Shown: positions 34,259-43,123, counted from the first letter of the stretch. The stretch: 64,000 bases of DNA from SCGC-AAA076-P13 sp964276235 (GCA_964276235.1 CAXYEK010000004.1:46649-110648), one strand, 5' to 3'. Notes: generated from the sequence alone by a model not told the origin. Numbers and translations are program-made.

Positions 34259-35020
34259 TTATCTATAAAGATCTTCACTTTCATGAACAATAAGATCAAA
34301 AGCATTGTTTATAGAGTAATTATTTCTATTAAATCCCTTGATAATTACTATTGGCTGTCTCTCACTACCCTGTCCCATTAAAAGACCTGCAGCAGCAGCT
34401 AATTCATCCGCAATAGCAATCTCAGTGCTTTGTAAAATATTTCCATATATATCTTTTTCACCTTTAAGATCTATCAAGCTTGGAATATTTGAGCTAGCTA
34501 AAGCAAAGTTAGTTACTCCAGATCTATAGGGTCTAGTCATTGAGTCTGTAATAATTATTGATATATCTTTTTTGAAATTGGTCGATATTTTTAACTGTAA
34601 ATCATTTGCACTTTTTGAAGGATTTTCTGGCAACAAAAGAACAATATCTCTTTCTTGTGAAATATTTGATCTATCTAACCCTGCATTGATATTTATAAAA
34701 CCTAATTTATGCTCAACAATAATTACATTTTTTTCAGTACTGATAATTTTATTTGACTCATTTAATATAATTTGAATAAAGGATGGGTCTCTTTTTAATT
34801 CTTTAGCCAAGTCTATTGCTTCTTGAGATGGTTCAATTTCATTTACTACTTGAAATCTATCTTCTGATTTTGATATCACTTTTTGAGCGATAACAATAAC
34901 ATCGCCAGGCTCAATAGTAATTTTATTAAGATGAATGGATTTAGTGATAATCGAAGCTAAATCATCTTTTGGCTGTATTAAGGGAAAATCTTTTAATGCT
35001 ATTAACTTTAAATGATTCAT
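34259..35020 (-). CDS. CofE-like F420-0:L-glutamate ligase
   Basis: 253 aa. In known CofE, GTP-driven glutamate residues are added to coenzyme F420-0. Family features: PGDVIVIAQKVISKSEDR, the metal-binding IITDSMTRPYRSGVTNFALA, ADELAAAAGLLMGQGSERQP. F420 is unusual in Gammaproteobacteria, so this is either part of a real F420 pathway encoded elsewhere or a relative acting on another substrate. No cofC, cofD, fbiC or F420-dependent oxidoreductase was recognised in the window. The codons match those of the neighbours, so no sign of recent transfer. 35 nt upstream of pdxJ. Confidence 0.85.
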   Translation of the reverse strand: MNHLKLIALKDFPLIQPKDDLASIITKSIHLNKITIEPGDVIVIAQKVISKSEDRFQVVNEIEPSQEAIDLAKELKRDPSFIQIILNESNKIISTEKNVIIVEHKLGFININAGLDRSNISQERDIVLLLPENPSKSANDLQLKISTNFKKDISIIITDSMTRPYRSGVTNFALASSNIPSLIDLKGEKDIYGNILQSTEIAIADELAAAAGLLMGQGSERQPIVIIKGFNRNNYSINNAFDLIVHESEDLYR

Positions 35021-35097
35021 TGTTAATTAATTAGGTTGGTTATCAGTAAACACAATAATATAGAATGAATAGAAATCCTAATGTATACTTCAAAAAT

Positions 35098-35268
35098 ATG
35101 GCAATACTAGACAAAAAATTATTAGATATATTGATATGTCCTGTATCAAAAAAACCTCTCAAATATGATGAAGAGGCAAATGAATTGATTTCAGATGAAG
35201 CTTGTCTTGCTTATCCTGTTAAGGATGGTATTCCTGTCATGCTTCCGGAAGAAGCTCGGAAGTTATAA
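35098..35268 (+). CDS. Trm112/YcaR family zinc-ribbon-like protein
   Basis: 56 aa from ATG 35098 (MAILDKKLLDILICPVSKKP); an upstream ATG at 35065 would add 11 poorly conserved residues. The CPV start, ELISDEACLAYPVKDGIPVML matches the Trm112/YcaR family, small activators of methyltransferases in other organisms; only one of the usual four cysteines of the zinc site is kept in the first knuckle. tRNA-Arg begins 4 nt after the stop, so the mRNA and tRNA could share a transcript. Confidence 0.85.
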   Translation: MAILDKKLLDILICPVSKKPLKYDEEANELISDEACLAYPVKDGIPVMLPEEARKL

Positions 35269-35272
35269 TTTA

Positions 35273-35349
35273 GCGCCCGTAGCTCAGCTGGATAGAGTAC
35301 TTGGCTACGAACCAAGGGGTCGGGAGTTCGAATCTCTCCGGGCGCGCCA
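35273..35349 (+). tRNA. tRNA-Arg (anticodon ACG)
   Basis: 77 nt cloverleaf with encoded CCA. Acceptor GCGCCCG/CGGGCGC, anticodon stem CTTGG/CCAAG with loop CTACGAA (ACG, read as ICG after deamination), T-loop TTCGAAT, discriminator G. The 44-bp repeat of the accessory cassette begins 110 nt downstream. Confidence 0.97.
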
Positions 35350-35369
35350 TTCTCAAAATATTTTTAGTA

Positions 35370-35450
35370 TTATTTAAGATTGTCTTTAACAACCCAATAA
35401 AGTAATGCAATAAATATAATATTTCCTATTAAATATGTTGTGTAATCCAT
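35370..35450 (-). CDS. Possible 26-residue membrane peptide
   Basis: An ATG-to-TAA frame of 26 codons, MDYTTYLIGNIIFIALLYWV then VKDNLK: polar start, one hydrophobic helix, basic end. The pattern is typical of tiny accessory membrane subunits, but there is no ribosome site and no recognised family. It sits between tRNA-Arg and the first 44-bp repeat. Could be chance. Confidence 0.3.
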   Translation of the reverse strand: MDYTTYLIGNIIFIALLYWVVKDNLK

Positions 35451-35458
35451 GTCTTATT

Positions 35459-35502
35459 ATATTGCTAAATTGAACTCTTCTGTATTCTAGTCGACTTTAA
35501 TT
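35459..35502. repeat. 44-bp direct repeat, left copy, of the LPS cassette
   Basis: Starts ATATTGCTAAATTGAACTCT and ends CTAGTCGACTTTAATT; identical to 37178-37221 except G/A at one position. Contains the palindrome AGTCGACT. The last two codons of the Kdo kinase gene (Asn and stop) lie inside it. Two copies 1719 bp apart bracket DNA of foreign composition, as expected for attL/attR or another insertion scar. Confidence 0.9.
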
Positions 35503-36222
35503 AGCCTTTGCCGCTTCGTTATAGGCAGATATTAGTATTTGCCAATCGGCCAGTTGCCAATAAATATTACCTAATCGTTTTTCTTTTTCAAACGATCGCT
35601 TTAAACGCACCATGTTTGAGTTTTTCCAATTACTGCCTTGTCTAATTCCGCATTTATCAAAATCAATTAACCAAACCTCGTTTTTTATATCGAGCATAAT
35701 GTTGTGGATATTTAAATCGTGGTGATAAATCTGATGATGATGAAATTTGGCAATGGTTTGCCCAATTTTTTTCCATACATCAGCAGTTAAGCTGTTTGCT
35801 AGTAAAATATGATGTAAGTCTTTAGCGCTGGAAATTTTTTTTAAAATGATATCGGCTTGGTAATATAAGCCTGTCCTCTTCAACATCGCTGCAATCGGAG
35901 TTGGACAATTTAAATCCATATTTTTCATGTGCTGTAGTAGCTTAAATTCTTGCCATACTCGTGATTTTTCAATACCTGTATACATATATTGATCACTTAG
36001 TACTTTTCCAATCAAGCCACCGCGACGATAGTGCCGTAACACATATTCATTTTTGTCATGTTGAAAAAAGTAGGTGGTGCCACGGCCGGTTGCCTGTCCT
36101 GTTATGGCATTTTGTGTCTTCCAATATTGACCCGTAAACATTTTTGGGACAGGTACAGGGAAATGGCCTGCATCAAACAACATGATGTGAGACTTAACTG
36201 CTTTTTGTTGTATGTATGCCAT
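35497..36222 (-). CDS. kdkA: 3-deoxy-D-manno-octulosonic acid kinase
   Basis: 241 aa. Phosphorylates Kdo in the LPS inner core using ATP, at the inner membrane. GRGTTYFF and the lysine/arginine region RHYRRGGLIGKVLSDQYMY form the N-lobe; the catalytic loop HHDLNIHNI (D169) and metal-binding LIDFDKCGIR (187-189) are clear. Length matches family members (about 235-245). Composition is unlike the neighbours: GC above 40% in places and CGT/CGC/CGG arginine codons where native genes use AGA. This and its position between direct repeats indicate transfer, perhaps from an Alteromonadales or Vibrionales-like donor (inference). It abuts the glycosyltransferase gene (1 nt), so the two form an operon. 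Confidence 0.93.
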   Translation of the reverse strand: MAYIQQKAVKSHIMLFDAGHFPVPVPKMFTGQYWKTQNAITGQATGRGTTYFFQHDKNEYVLRHYRRGGLIGKVLSDQYMYTGIEKSRVWQEFKLLQHMKNMDLNCPTPIAAMLKRTGLYYQADIILKKISSAKDLHHILLANSLTADVWKKIGQTIAKFHHHQIYHHDLNIHNIMLDIKNEVWLIDFDKCGIRQGSNWKNSNMVRLKRSFEKEKRLGNIYWQLADWQILISAYNEAAKAN

Positions 36223-37128
36223 CTATTTTTGGCTTAAACGGATATTACTACGCACTTTAGACAATTGAGAATTTTCAGTATAACGTCCTTTTGTAACATG
36301 ACGAATATGAAAAACACCATCAATATGCTTAGGCTCGCCATCAGTGCCAAGTAGCCAGCGAAAGGCGGTGTCTTCATAGGTTTTACGCCAACGGTCAGAT
36401 TCAGTTTGAAATATTGACAGTTTTTCACAATAACCGATAGCACGAGCAACGTCACCATGAACAATTTGAAATGCGCCGCGTGCTTTATCACGGGATTTAT
36501 CACGCTCGTATAAACTGAAATTTTCTGTTTCTATATCGATAACTTGTGGTTGGGCATCATTTAACAATAATGGGTCATCATCTTTTAACATCTCAGTGAT
36601 TTTTTCTTCTTTAGGAAAAAACAATGAACCTTTCTCGCCTTGTAAACTATCGGCGAGTGAGTCTAAGCAGTTCTCATAAAAGATAATGTCGCAATCTGTA
36701 AACCATATCCAGTCAGCTTCTGTTGACCGCGCAGCCATATTTCGGCCTATGCCACGTCTAAAGAGCTTTCCTTTGGAAAGTGGGTGGAAATTCCAAGTGA
36801 TATTTGGCATGGTTATTTGACTAAAGTAGTCCAATGTAACCTTTGTTTTAGTATCTTCTTCAGCATAAAAAACGGTCACAGTTAAATTTAGTTTTGTTGG
36901 TGGATAGTTTACGAACGAACTTAATTGATAGGTTAACATGTTGGCATAACCCCAACAGTGACTAACAATTTCTAAATCAAACTTTCCCTTTACTGCCTTG
37001 CGATCTACTTCAGCAGGTATTTTATCGCGAAACAATGACTGGGGTAAAATACGACCAAACACTAGACGATAAGCTTGAATAGCAAAGCTATTAAAGCCAT
37101 TTGGTGAAAATGTTTTTGTTTCTATCAT
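36223..37128 (-). CDS. Glycosyltransferase family 2-like, LPS core
   Basis: 301 aa from ATG 37128 (MIETKTFSPNGFNSF); a TTG 18 nt upstream is possible. N-terminal GT-A fold: KFDLEIVSHCWGYANML, GIGRNMAARSTEADWIWFTD, with the metal-binding DxD as TDCDI (144-148). The C-terminal part has GAFQIVHGDVARAIG and EDTAFRWLLG, the acceptor-side region seen in galactosyltransferase-like GT2 members. The sugar transferred is not predictable. Same high-GC composition and CGN codons as kdkA next to it, so the two arrived together. Likely extends or decorates the phosphorylated Kdo core. Confidence 0.85.
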   Translation of the reverse strand: MIETKTFSPNGFNSFAIQAYRLVFGRILPQSLFRDKIPAEVDRKAVKGKFDLEIVSHCWGYANMLTYQLSSFVNYPPTKLNLTVTVFYAEEDTKTKVTLDYFSQITMPNITWNFHPLSKGKLFRRGIGRNMAARSTEADWIWFTDCDIIFYENCLDSLADSLQGEKGSLFFPKEEKITEMLKDDDPLLLNDAQPQVIDIETENFSLYERDKSRDKARGAFQIVHGDVARAIGYCEKLSIFQTESDRWRKTYEDTAFRWLLGTDGEPKHIDGVFHIRHVTKGRYTENSQLSKVRSNIRLSQK

Positions 37129-37177
37129 GATAAATAAGTAAGCCAAAAAAAGAAATCTGTTCTAATAAAAGGATACC

Positions 37178-37221
37178 ATATTGCTAAATTGAACTCTTCT
37201 ATATTCTAGTCGACTTTAATT
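37178..37221. repeat. 44-bp direct repeat, right copy, of the LPS cassette
   Basis: 43 of 44 bases identical to 35459-35502. It lies 50 nt upstream of the glycosyltransferase start on the outer side of the cassette. Removing one copy plus the 1675 bp between would join the tRNA-Arg downstream region to the MAPEG upstream region at native AT-rich composition, the expected empty site. Confidence 0.9.
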
Positions 37222-37245
37222 GGTATCTAAATTAAGATTATTGCC

Positions 37246-37329
37246 ATGACTAAAACTAAATTTGCTTTAATGCTAATTTTATCCCTATTATTGCCAGTTA
37301 TTTTTATAAGATTTTTTATAGGGTATTAA
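37246..37329 (+). CDS. Possible 27-residue membrane peptide
   Basis: ATG-to-TAA frame of 27 codons beginning MTKTKFALMLILSLLLPVIF: a basic start and one hydrophobic helix. It ends 24 nt before the MAPEG gene on the same strand. No family recognised; ribosome site weak (AAGATTATTGCC). May be a small membrane protein or chance. Confidence 0.3.
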   Translation: MTKTKFALMLILSLLLPVIFIRFFIGY

Positions 37330-37353
37330 AAAAGTTATGCATACAAAAAAAAT

Positions 37354-37716
37354 ATGATAGATATAATTTTATACACATCACTTTTGGCTTTCATTCATGC
37401 CATATTGCCTAATTCTGTAAAATCTAAATTTGGAGAAGAGGTTTTTGAAAGAGCAAAAAAAGCAGCTCATAATTTTGCAGAGTCACTTCCAATATTTTTT
37501 GTTCTTGCAATATTATCAATTTATTTAAGTGTTGAAGAAAATGAATTAGTTGCATTGATATGGTTATGTTTAAGAATTATTTTTGGAATAATATATGTTT
37601 CTGGCATTAATACTAAGCCAGCTGATAGCAAAGGCTACCAAGCTCAACCCATAAGAAGTCTTGTATGGATTGGTTCTATTATCTGTCTAATTGATATGGC
37701 AACTAACCTTACTTGA
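37354..37716 (+). CDS. MAPEG family membrane protein
   Basis: 120 aa, four hydrophobic segments. The FERAKKAAHNFAESLPIF stretch matches the MAPEG motif RAxxAxxNxxEslpiF; LCLRIIFGIIYVSGI and IRSLVWIGSIIC are helices 3 and 4. Eukaryotic MAPEG proteins are glutathione S-transferases or eicosanoid enzymes; bacterial ones of this size are mostly uncharacterised. Convergent with the ABC-F gene, 3 nt apart. Confidence 0.88.
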   Translation: MIDIILYTSLLAFIHAILPNSVKSKFGEEVFERAKKAAHNFAESLPIFFVLAILSIYLSVEENELVALIWLCLRIIFGIIYVSGINTKPADSKGYQAQPIRSLVWIGSIICLIDMATNLT

Positions 37717-37719
37717 TAT

Positions 37720-39585
37720 TTAGTTTAAGGAATCTAATTTAGACGCCATATCCATCCACTCTTTATCAACCAATTCAACTTCATTAGAAAGCTCTAATTG
37801 ATTTCTAATTAAATCCTGCAAATCATCATTTGAGCTATCTTTATAAAGATCTGGATCAGCAAGCTTTAAATTTGCTTCATCTAATTTACTATTTAAGCGT
37901 AATAATCTTTTTTCTAATTTTGAAATCTCAATGTTAAGAGATTTAATAGCTTGCGTATTATCTTTTGACTCATTAGGTTCTTTATTTTTTTTCTTCTTTG
38001 TGTCTCTCAGCTCTACTGAGTTAATATCAAGAATATAATTTTTGTAATCATTAAGATCTCCATTAAATATATCTACCTTTCCATTATCGACTAGATAAAA
38101 GGAGTCAACAGAGCTATTTAGAAGATGTCTATCATGAGAGATAAGTAATATTGCACCTTTGAAAGTTTGTAATGCGATAGTTAATGCATGTCTCATTTCC
38201 ATGTCTAGATGGTTTGTTGGTTCGTCCATTAGAAGAATATTAGGCTTTTGGTATGAGATTATTGCAAAAGCAAGTCTGGCTTTTTCACCACCTGAAAATA
38301 GATGAATGGGATCCTTCACCTTATCTCCTCTAAAATTAAAGCCACCAAGATATGTTCTTATTTGCTTCTCTGTCTTTGTATCATCCAATCTTTGAATATG
38401 AATAAAGGCTGAAATTGATAAATCTAAGTCGTCTACCTGGTGTTGAGAAAAATAACCAACTCTAAAGTTTGTTCCAACTTCCCTATCACCATTAAGTATA
38501 GGAATACTTCCAACAATACTCTTTATAAGTGTTGATTTGCCAGCACCATTTGGGCCTAGTAAACCGATTCTATCACCAGGACATATAGTTAAATCAATAC
38601 TTGATAAGATTACTTCTTTGTATCCTAAATTACTTTGATTTAAGGATATGAGTGGATTGGATATTTTTTCTGTTTCTGAAATGGTGAAATTAAATGGGGA
38701 ATCTATATGGGCTGGAGCAATCAATTCCATTTTCTCTAGGGCTTTGACACGACTTTGAGCTTGTCTAGCTTTTGTAGCTTTAGCTTTAAACCTGTTAATA
38801 AAGCTTTGCATATGAGCAACTTCTTTTTGTTGTTTAATAAAATTACTCTGAATCTCTGCCATTTTTGCAGCTCTAAGAATTTCAAATTGTGAATAATTAC
38901 CCGAATACAATTCAATGGACTGATGATAAAGGTGAGCAATATATGAAACGCAATCATCAAGAAATTCTCTATCATGAGAAATTAAAATTAAAGCTCCAGG
39001 GAATGATTTGATCCAGTTTGATAACCATAAAATGGCATCTAAATCTAAATGGTTTGTTGGCTCATCTAACAGCATAAGATCAGATGGCTGCATAAGAGTT
39101 TTAGCTAAATTAAGCCTCACTCTCCATCCACCAGAAAAATCTTTTAAAGATTTTGTAAAATCTTCAGATTTAAATCCCAAGCCAACCATTAATTGCTCAG
39201 CTTTGGATTTTGCAGAATAACCATCAAGAGAACTATAAGTTTCGTAGAGTTCTGCTAATAGATCATATTTTTCTTCTCTTTCGGCTAATTCGATTTCTTT
39301 TTGTATTTCAATTAACTTGTAATCACCGGATAGAACATAGTCTAGAGATATTTCATCAGAGCCAGGTACCTCTTGGGCTAAGTAAGAAATTCTTAAATCA
39401 GATGGAAAGTTTACTGAGCTTTGATCAACCTCGATTTCATTTTTAATAACTTTAAAAAGGCTTGTTTTTCCAGTGCCGTTAGCTCCAACTAATCCAACCT
39501 TTTGTTGATGATGAATTGTTAAAGATACATCATCAAATAGTGTCTTTCCACCAAGAACAAGTTCTAAATTATTAAATGAAAGCAT
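37720..39585 (-). CDS. ABC-F ribosome-associated ATPase, YheS-like
   Basis: 621 aa with two ABC cassettes and no membrane segments. First: GANGTGKTS, LKDFSGGWRVRLNLAKTLM, LLDEPTNHLDLDA. Linker helices with the FIKQQKEVAHMQSFINRFKA arm of the YheS subgroup. Second: GPNGAGKST, LFSGGEKARLAFAI, LMDEPTNHLDMEM. The C-terminal coiled coil (about 540-621) fits E. coli YheS (637 aa). ABC-F proteins act in the ribosomal E site to resolve stalled translation. Confidence 0.93.
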   Translation of the reverse strand: MLSFNNLELVLGGKTLFDDVSLTIHHQQKVGLVGANGTGKTSLFKVIKNEIEVDQSSVNFPSDLRISYLAQEVPGSDEISLDYVLSGDYKLIEIQKEIELAEREEKYDLLAELYETYSSLDGYSAKSKAEQLMVGLGFKSEDFTKSLKDFSGGWRVRLNLAKTLMQPSDLMLLDEPTNHLDLDAILWLSNWIKSFPGALILISHDREFLDDCVSYIAHLYHQSIELYSGNYSQFEILRAAKMAEIQSNFIKQQKEVAHMQSFINRFKAKATKARQAQSRVKALEKMELIAPAHIDSPFNFTISETEKISNPLISLNQSNLGYKEVILSSIDLTICPGDRIGLLGPNGAGKSTLIKSIVGSIPILNGDREVGTNFRVGYFSQHQVDDLDLSISAFIHIQRLDDTKTEKQIRTYLGGFNFRGDKVKDPIHLFSGGEKARLAFAIISYQKPNILLMDEPTNHLDMEMRHALTIALQTFKGAILLISHDRHLLNSSVDSFYLVDNGKVDIFNGDLNDYKNYILDINSVELRDTKKKKNKEPNESKDNTQAIKSLNIEISKLEKRLLRLNSKLDEANLKLADPDLYKDSSNDDLQDLIRNQLELSNEVELVDKEWMDMASKLDSLN

Positions 39586-39650
39586 TATTAGATTTTTAAA
39601 AAATGCTAGTGTATCAAATTAAATTAACAAAGTATTTGAAATGGAATTAG

Positions 39651-40874
39651 TTAAATCTCAAGACCAGCTACATATGCAGAGGCCCATGCCCACTGAAAAT
39701 TAAAACCGCCAAGATGACCAGTAACATCTAAAACTTCTCCAATAAAATATAAATCTTTTTGATCTAGGACTTCCATTGTCTTTGAACTTATAAAATCAGT
39801 ATTTACTCCTCCAAGAGTAACTTCAGCAGTTCTATAGCCCTCAGTTGATGACGGTTTTAAAAACCAGTTATTCAATTTAGTACCTACTTGTTCTATTTGT
39901 GAATTTGACCATTCACCAATTGGAGTATTAGCAAGATGTTTCCATAGTAATAATTCAAGCTCCATAACTAATGCTTTTGGCAACTGCTTATTTAATAAAG
40001 ATTTTAATATTACTTTAGGGTTTTGTGATTTTATTTTTTTTACATAATCAGGTACATCTATGCCTGGAAGCAAATTTATACAAATTTTATCGCCTAAATT
40101 CCAGTAACTAGAAATCTGTAAAACTGCTGGACCACTTAAACCTCTATGAGTAAATAACATATCTTCATGAAATGTTTTGTTATTACATGATATTTCAACA
40201 CTATGCGATACACCTGAAAGCTTCTCACAAATAGGTTTCATATAATCACTGAACATGAATGGAACTAGCCCTGCTCTAAGATCTATAAGATCTAAACCAA
40301 ATTGATTGGCCAGTTCATAACCATAACCACTTCCTCCAAGTGAAGGAACTGACAAAGCACCAGTTGCTACCACTAATGAGTTAGAGTCAAATTGAATATC
40401 TTCAGTTTTATCTTTATCTTCTATTAATACATTTAGTTTATACAAAGAGTCAGATTCAAGATAATTTACATCTTTGGCAGTGGCGTATTTTCTTATTTCA
40501 ACTTTATATTTATCACACTCTGATATGAGCATATTGACAATATCTTTTGCAGAATTTATACAGAAAAGCTGTCCATGTTTTTTTGTCTCATAATCAATAT
40601 TGTATGATTCTACTAGCGAGATAAAATCTTGAGCTGAATATCTACTGAGAGCAGATTTACAAAAATGTTCATTTTCAGACAAGAAATTTTCAGGTTGAAC
40701 ATTGAAATTAGTAAAGTTACATCTTCCGCCGCCAGACATAAGAATCTTTTTTCCTAGCTTATTAGATTTTTCAAGAACTAGAACTTTGTTACCTTTTTTA
40801 GCTGCTGTAATTGCACAAAATAAACCTGCTGCTCCTCCCCCTAAGACAATTGCATCATATGTTTTATTTTTCAT
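39651..40874 (-). CDS. FAD-dependent oxidoreductase, YhiN/HI0933 family
   Basis: 407 aa. FAD-binding VLGGGAAGLFCAITAAKKGN, then the family stretch KILMSGGGRCNFTN, VVATGALSVPSLGGSGYGYE, RGLSGPAVLQIS, and the C-terminal GGVNTDFISSKTMEV plus GGFNFQWAWASAYVAG. Members are flavoproteins of unknown physiological substrate. It stands between rhlE and the ABC-F gene on the same strand with short gaps. Confidence 0.92.
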   Translation of the reverse strand: MKNKTYDAIVLGGGAAGLFCAITAAKKGNKVLVLEKSNKLGKKILMSGGGRCNFTNFNVQPENFLSENEHFCKSALSRYSAQDFISLVESYNIDYETKKHGQLFCINSAKDIVNMLISECDKYKVEIRKYATAKDVNYLESDSLYKLNVLIEDKDKTEDIQFDSNSLVVATGALSVPSLGGSGYGYELANQFGLDLIDLRAGLVPFMFSDYMKPICEKLSGVSHSVEISCNNKTFHEDMLFTHRGLSGPAVLQISSYWNLGDKICINLLPGIDVPDYVKKIKSQNPKVILKSLLNKQLPKALVMELELLLWKHLANTPIGEWSNSQIEQVGTKLNNWFLKPSSTEGYRTAEVTLGGVNTDFISSKTMEVLDQKDLYFIGEVLDVTGHLGGFNFQWAWASAYVAGLEI

Positions 40875-40890
40875 ATAAGTAATCTAGTAA

Positions 40891-42114
40891 CTACCCTCTT
40901 CTATTTCTGGTCCTTTTTCTATAACCGCCTTTATTATGAAATTTCTTTTTTGGAGGATCTTTTTTAACAGGAACAACATGTTCAGGTTCAAAACCAGCTA
41001 TTTCAATTCTTTCAAGCTTTTGATTAAGTAGTTTTTCTATATCTTGCAGAATTCTATATTCATCAGCGCTTACTAAGGTCACTGCCTTTCCTTTTTCTCC
41101 AGCTCTTCCAGTTCTACCTATTCTGTGAACATAATCTTTAGCAACAGTTGGAACATCAAAATTAATTACTTGTGACATATTTTTAATATCTATTCCACGG
41201 GCTGCTACATCAGTAGCAACAAGAATTCTTATCTTATTATTTTTGAAGGCTTCGAGGGCCTTCATGCGATTATTTTGTGTTTTATTCCCATGAATTGCTT
41301 GGGATTTGATATTTACTTTCTCTAATTGTTTTTGAAGCCTATCAGCTCCATGCTTTGTCCTAGTAAACACTAATGCCTGTGACCAATTTTCTGTTTCTAT
41401 TAATTCAATAAGTAATTCAGCCTTTCTGGATTTATCTACAGGATGAACATAGTGCTCAATATTTTCACCTGTTTCATTATCAGCCGTTACAGAGATTTCA
41501 ATAGCTTTATCGGCTATTTCTTTAGCTAATGATCTAAAAGAATTTGAAAAAGTCGCAGTAAACATGAGATTTTGTCTTCTTTCAGGAAGAAGTTTCATTA
41601 TTTTTTTAATATCATGGATAAACCCCATGTCTAACATTTGATCTGCTTCGTCTAATACAAATATTTCTATATTTTTAAAATTAACAGATTTTTGATTATA
41701 TAAATCTAAAAGTCTTCCTGGAGTGGCAACTAATACATCAACACCCTTTCTTAACTTTAATTGCTGATTATGTATTCTTGCGCCCCCGTAGACTGCTGTA
41801 GAGCGAATGCTAAGGTATTTACTATAAGTATTAACACTTTCTCTTACTTGAGCTGCAAGCTCTCTTGTAGGCGTTAGTATTAATGCTCTTAATTGATGGC
41901 CTTTATAATTATTTTTTGGATTAGATAACTTGCTTAAAATAGGTAGAACAAAACCTGCTGTCTTACCTGTACCAGTTTGAGCCGCAGCCATGACATCACT
42001 ATTATTAAGTATGGTGGGTATAACTTCCGCTTGAATAGGTGTTGGTTTTTCATACTTTTGATCTTCAAGAGCTCTAAGTATTGGGTCTGATAAATTCAGA
42101 TCAGTAAATTTCAT
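40891..42114 (-). CDS. rhlE: DEAD-box RNA helicase, RhlE-like
   Basis: 407 aa. Q motif PTPIQAEVIP, AAQTGTGKTAGF, PTRELAAQV, VLDEADQMLDMGF, FTATFS (SAT variant), and HRIGRTGRAGEKG. The basic, Gly/Arg-rich tail ends KGGYRKRTRNRRG. RhlE proteins remodel RNA during ribosome assembly and decay. Motif III reads TAT rather than SAT, a known variant. Confidence 0.92.
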   Translation of the reverse strand: MKFTDLNLSDPILRALEDQKYEKPTPIQAEVIPTILNNSDVMAAAQTGTGKTAGFVLPILSKLSNPKNNYKGHQLRALILTPTRELAAQVRESVNTYSKYLSIRSTAVYGGARIHNQQLKLRKGVDVLVATPGRLLDLYNQKSVNFKNIEIFVLDEADQMLDMGFIHDIKKIMKLLPERRQNLMFTATFSNSFRSLAKEIADKAIEISVTADNETGENIEHYVHPVDKSRKAELLIELIETENWSQALVFTRTKHGADRLQKQLEKVNIKSQAIHGNKTQNNRMKALEAFKNNKIRILVATDVAARGIDIKNMSQVINFDVPTVAKDYVHRIGRTGRAGEKGKAVTLVSADEYRILQDIEKLLNQKLERIEIAGFEPEHVVPVKKDPPKKKFHNKGGYRKRTRNRRG

Positions 42115-42178
42115 TTAATCCTTTGTTATATGTTCGGGGAGGTTACAGATAAGAGCTGTATAGGTCAATGTTTAAAAA

Positions 42179-43123
42179 TTAATGAATTTCCATTAAATCT
42201 TCAGCTAGGATGACTTCACCATCAAAATTTAATTTTATATCTTTGATAACAGATTCATCAGAAGCACCCCAAAAAAGAATATGAGAAAGAACTAATTTTT
42301 TTGGTTTAATTTTACTAGCTAATATTCCAAGATCTATAGAAGAAGTATGATGCGCATCGTGATAGATTTTCCAATCATTTGTTTTTGATTTAAATCCTTC
42401 ACTAGAAAAAACTTCATGAACAAGAATATCAATGTTCGTAGCTAATTCCTTCAATGAATCACTTATAGCCGTATCACCAGAAAATAGAATTCTTTTATCT
42501 TCAGTAACAAATAAATATCCAAACGAGTTAATTAAATCACCATGATTATTTGCAAAAGCTATAACTTCAACATTATCATCCTTATAAATACTGCCTTCAT
42601 TAATTTCTTTAGTGATAGTTTTATAACCCAATCGATTTGCAGGTTGGGACCCGTTTAAACGATAGTTAATATCAAGTTCATATGCTTTAGTGATATTTGA
42701 AGCCATAGAGGATAAGCCAGCTGGTCCAAATAATTGTAATGGCGTATCTCTTCCCATTACCCAGGGAGTTAAAATTAAATCTGCAAGACCGCCTGAATGA
42801 TCAGAATGTATATGTGTTAAAAATGCATGATTTATTTTTTGTAGGCTTAGCTGAGGATACTTTCCACCCCAAGCTGGTGACATGGCTGAGATACGTCGAA
42901 CAAGACCGGGTCCAAAATCAACAATGTAAGCTTTATCATTAACTACCACAGCATATGCAGAACCATATCTTTCAGGATCAGGATTTGGAGTGCCAGAGCC
43001 AAGAACAATTAAATTAGTTTCTGAGTAAAGACTTGAAGTAAGTATTGAAACTAGTACAAGAAAAATATACTTATGTTTTTTTAACAGATTGGAGTTGTTG
43101 TTGAGGAATTGAATTTTTAACAT
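42179..43123 (-). CDS. Exported metallo-beta-lactamase-fold hydrolase
   Basis: 314 aa. A basic N-terminus and a hydrophobic stretch (about 20-34, ending SLYSET) look like a signal peptide, so it probably acts in the periplasm. Zinc motif THIHSDHSGGLADL, later SGDTAIS and the final LSHILFW histidine. The fold is like ribonuclease Z and arylsulfatase-type MBL enzymes, but export argues against an RNA substrate. Its ATG lies 53 nt inside panD on the same strand; no alternative start between, so the overlap seems real. Confidence 0.82.
   Translation of the reverse strand: MLKIQFLNNNSNLLKKHKYIFLVLVSILTSSLYSETNLIVLGSGTPNPDPERYGSAYAVVVNDKAYIVDFGPGLVRRISAMSPAWGGKYPQLSLQKINHAFLTHIHSDHSGGLADLILTPWVMGRDTPLQLFGPAGLSSMASNITKAYELDINYRLNGSQPANRLGYKTITKEINEGSIYKDDNVEVIAFANNHGDLINSFGYLFVTEDKRILFSGDTAISDSLKELATNIDILVHEVFSSEGFKSKTNDWKIYHDAHHTSSIDLGILASKIKPKKLVLSHILFWGASDESVIKDIKLNFDGEVILAEDLMEIH

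Noticed and set aside
37128..37177. Insertion sequence ends at the LPS cassette
   Set aside because: No terminal inverted repeats and no transposase; the 44-bp direct repeats are too long for a target-site duplication.
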